From NCBI GenBank assembly GCA_951813285.1, contig OX638355.1:256001-320000 (forward strand): a stretch of DNA of 64,000 bases, in the 5' to 3' direction. The notes under the pieces are model-generated. The model saw only the letters and a program-made list of their open reading frames with translations, was not told where the DNA came from and did not search any database. Position 1 is the stretch's first letter. The number at the start of each line of letters is the position of its first letter. The DNA is from Terriglobia bacterium. GTDB taxonomy: Bacteria > Acidobacteriota > Terriglobia > Versatilivoradales > Versatilivoraceae. This document shows positions 61,873 to 64,000 of the stretch, piece by piece. Both the position numbers and the translations under genes were made by a program.

Positions 61873-62754
61873 ATGGATTCCCCAAATGACGGTCCGACGG
61901 AAATGACCATCCTCCCACTGGGAGAACACATCGGAGCCGAGGTGCGGGGTGTTGACGCGGCCTCTCCCCACGGCGAGGAGACCTTTGCCCAGCTCCGCCG
62001 GGCCTTTTACAGGCATTCGGTGCTGGTCTTCCACGACCAGGACATCTCCGACGAGCAGCAGGTGGCCTTCACTCGAGGCTTCGGCCGGCTGCAGACGACC
62101 CTGGCCAGCGATCCCTACGGAGGCGGCGGCTTCATCAACCGCATCGCCAACGTGGATGAGGAAGGCCGACTCATCCCTCCCCGGGACAAGCGTTCCCTCT
62201 ATCAGACCGGCAACATGCTCTGGCATTCCGACGGCTCCTTCAAGGCCGTCCCCTTGCGGGCCTCCATGCTGTCGGCCAGGGTGGTGCCGCCCCGCGGAGG
62301 CGAGACCGAATACGCCAGCCTTCGGGCCGCCTACGCGGCTCTGCCCCAGCCCAGGAAGGACCAGCTCGAGGGATTGGTCGCCGAGCACAGCATGGCCCAC
62401 TCCCGGGCCCAGATCGCTCCCGGCCTGTTGACCGAAGCCTTCCGCAAGGAGACGCCGCCGGTCCGCCATGTGCTGGTCCGCACTGTCCCCGAGTTGGGAG
62501 AAAAAGCCCTCTACGTGGGGTCTTACGCCTCTCACATCATCGGATGGGAGCGTGAGAAAGGCCGCGCCCTGCTTGAGGAGCTTCTGGAATGGGCCACCCA
62601 GCCACGGTTCGTCTATCGGCACAAATGGAAGACCAACGACCTGGTGATGTGGGACAACCGCTCCTGCCTCCACCGCGGCCGTCCCTGGGACAACGCGATC
62701 TACAAGCGCATCATGCACCGCACCACCCTGGCCGGAGACGGCCCCACCGTTTAG
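61873..62754 (+). CDS. TauD/TfdA-type Fe(II)/2-oxoglutarate dioxygenase
   Basis: A 293-residue double-stranded-beta-helix dioxygenase. Iron ligands: H118 and D120 in MLWHSDGSF and the distal H267 in SCLHRGRPWD; the 2-oxoglutarate-binding arginine is at 279 or 283 (KRIMHRTT). It uses oxygen and 2-oxoglutarate to hydroxylate a substrate, in related enzymes taurine, 2,4-D or alkyl sulfates. Given two sulfatases in the window, an alkyl-sulfate or sulfonate substrate is possible but unproven. It converges with the receptor gene at 62751 and overlaps it by four bases. Confidence 0.9.
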   Translation: MDSPNDGPTEMTILPLGEHIGAEVRGVDAASPHGEETFAQLRRAFYRHSVLVFHDQDISDEQQVAFTRGFGRLQTTLASDPYGGGGFINRIANVDEEGRLIPPRDKRSLYQTGNMLWHSDGSFKAVPLRASMLSARVVPPRGGETEYASLRAAYAALPQPRKDQLEGLVAEHSMAHSRAQIAPGLLTEAFRKETPPVRHVLVRTVPELGEKALYVGSYASHIIGWEREKGRALLEELLEWATQPRFVYRHKWKTNDLVMWDNRSCLHRGRPWDNAIYKRIMHRTTLAGDGPTV

Positions 62755-64000
62755 AACAGCAGCCGGAAGCCGATCTGTACCTGGAACGGCGGTCCGGGGA
62801 TGTTTCCCGTCAGGTACTGGCCGTCCCGGCCACGGGTCTGGGCGAAGTTGGGATTGGTCGGCTGTCCGCTCAGTCCGCAGGCGAGGTCGCGCGAACTGGC
62901 GCAGTAGTTGGCGACGGTCGGGAACCCCTGGTTCAGCCTCACGTTGTCGAGGTTCAGCAGGTTGAAGAACTCCAGCGAAAGGACGGCCTGCCGGGTCTCG
63001 CCCAGTGGAAACCGCTTCTGCACCCGGAGGTTGAGATCGGAGGTCGGCTTGTTGCGGAAGGCGTTTCTGGTGAAGGGCAGGCCGGGGGAGCGGAAGGGAC
63101 GGTCGGCGCCGCCCCGGTCTTCGTTCGAATCGGCGCCCATGCGCGCGTCGAAAGGGGCGCTCGACAGAATGGACATGCCGGTCGAGACGTCAAACTCTCC
63201 GGGCAGCAGGACGACACCGTGGGCATGGAACTGGTGGCGACGATCCAGCAGGCTCGGGCCGTATTCCGATGCCAGGTCATACCCGTTCTCGTAGGAAATT
63301 CCCCCCGCGTCCCGCTCGTTATCGTCGCTCGATTCGTTCTTCGAGAGCACGTAGTGGGCGCTGAGCTGTCCCCAGGACCGGCGGATTTCCGAGCTGATGG
63401 TCAGCGCCCGATAGAGGGACTCCGCCGTCGACTCCCGGACGGTGACGCTGTCAAGCCCCGGGACCGGACGCCGGGTCCCGCTGCGGAGACCGAAGAACGG
63501 GCGTTGGGCCGGGTCGTCCGGCCTCACCACCGGCAAAGGGACGTTGAGGTCCCGGTTCCGTTCCAGGCGGGTGGTATCGACCACCAGCAGGTCGGCTCCC
63601 AGCGACCAGCCGGGACGGATCTCGTGCTGCAGGCCGCCACCGAATTGGCGCGCCATCGGATTCTTGAAATTCACGTCCACCGTGGTGACCCTCGCTCCGG
63701 CGAAGGGGTTGTTCTCGATGCCGAGGGCCTCGGCGATGGCGGTGATCTGATCCGGAGCCAGCGTCGGTAGATTGTCGAGCGACCGCCGGTTCAGATCGAT
63801 CCCGATCAGTTTCATCTGATCGTACAGAGTGAGGTGGGGGCTTCCCGGCGGCGCCGGGAATGGCAGGGACACGCTCAGGTCCCCCGGCGGCGCCCGAAAG
63901 TTGTTCATGGGGGCGGCCAGCAGCAGTAGCGGCGTTCGGGCGTAATAGATGCCTGAGAACCCGCGCACCACGGTCTTGGCGTTTCCGGCCGGATCCCAGG
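62751..64000 (-). CDS. Oar-like TonB-dependent receptor, C-terminal part (runs off the right edge)
   Basis: The frame is open to the end of the window, so about 416 residues of barrel are seen. The segment WDPAGNAKTVVRGFSGIYY at the visible start, and later SLEFFNLLNLDNVRLNQG and FQVQIGFRLLF at the end, are typical of Oar-like receptors with carboxypeptidase-regulatory N-domains, a family much expanded in Acidobacteriota. The terminal Phe (RLLF) fits the BAM signal for outer-membrane assembly. The plug and N-domain lie beyond 64000. It likely takes up oligosaccharides or other large nutrients. Its stop overlaps the dioxygenase end by four bases. Confidence 0.9.
   Translation of the reverse strand, partial: WDPAGNAKTVVRGFSGIYYARTPLLLLAAPMNNFRAPPGDLSVSLPFPAPPGSPHLTLYDQMKLIGIDLNRRSLDNLPTLAPDQITAIAEALGIENNPFAGARVTTVDVNFKNPMARQFGGGLQHEIRPGWSLGADLLVVDTTRLERNRDLNVPLPVVRPDDPAQRPFFGLRSGTRRPVPGLDSVTVRESTAESLYRALTISSEIRRSWGQLSAHYVLSKNESSDDNERDAGGISYENGYDLASEYGPSLLDRRHQFHAHGVVLLPGEFDVSTGMSILSSAPFDARMGADSNEDRGGADRPFRSPGLPFTRNAFRNKPTSDLNLRVQKRFPLGETRQAVLSLEFFNLLNLDNVRLNQGFPTVANYCASSRDLACGLSGQPTNPNFAQTRGRDGQYLTGNIPGPPFQVQIGFRLLF

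Noticed and set aside
1-64000. tRNA, rRNA or CRISPR arrays
   Set aside because: I saw no cloverleaf-like segment, ribosomal RNA signature, or regular repeat-spacer array; the dispersed repeats are not evenly spaced.

Overview
The window most resembles a GC-rich, Gram-negative heterotroph of the Acidobacteriota, or a relative with a similar accessory gene set. The reasons are two TonB-dependent receptors (one of the Oar-like type with the 'WDPAGN.KTVVR' segment), a large PVC-type cytochrome/HEAT protein, a DUF1501 protein, sulfatases, a BNR sialidase-like lipoprotein, enolase-superfamily dehydratases with Tat signals, SSS symporters, and many intergenic palindromic repeats. The taxonomic call is inference. 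I saw no rRNA, tRNA or CRISPR array.

Positions 1-6480 look like a defence or genomic island of lower GC. The start of an OLD/SMC-like AAA ATPase runs off the left edge. Next to it is a sacsin/HSP90-type ATPase with a C-terminal DUF3883 nuclease-like domain, cut in two by a complete IS630 element (3401-4548, TA target duplication). Removing the element and one TA restores a continuous frame of 1,115 codons. Beyond it lie a small CCGHG-motif protein and a frameshifted remnant.

Positions 6487-15123 carry a TfoX-like protein, a TPR-like exported protein, a Tat-exported galactonate-dehydratase-like enzyme, a sialidase-like lipoprotein, two sulfatases and a small coiled-coil membrane protein. This fits glycan and sulfated-glycan catabolism. 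Positions 15124-20570 hold mobile repeats and a minus-strand set: MaoC hydratase, CitE/HpcH-type CoA lyase, CaiB CoA-transferase and YkvI-like membrane protein, a gene set like those of itaconate/mesaconate (C5) metabolism. A 116-bp repeat sits inside this set.

Positions 20575-34233 carry a gamma-glutamyltransferase, SGNH hydrolase, a Fur-box-linked TonB receptor, cupin, TIM-barrel epimerase, alpha/beta hydrolase, PVC-type cytochrome dehydrogenase, a HEPN/MNT pair and an amidohydrolase. Positions 34517-47728 carry a second enolase-superfamily enzyme, two members of an uncharacterised exported family, two AAA/DUF4143 ATPases, an LRR lipoprotein, a Tat-exported hydrolase, an SSS symporter and DUF1501. 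Positions 48091-64000 carry an ABC exporter, a hydrolase-like lipoprotein frameshifted by a 5-bp duplication, a two-gene membrane module, an amidohydrolase, a second SSS symporter, a sigma factor fused by overlap to a VWA protein, an MFS transporter, DJ-1/PfpI, a TauD-type dioxygenase and a partial Oar-like receptor.

Several repeat families occupy the gaps. Family A is a 116-bp MITE-like element with GGGGACGTTGTTGAATTA ends (three full copies, one longer relative, one half copy). Family B is a composite palindromic cassette (three copies). Family C is a pair of perfect 25-bp inverted repeats. Family D is an 18-bp inverted pair, once enclosing a family A element. Family E is a short repeat with GTTATCCACGAAGG.
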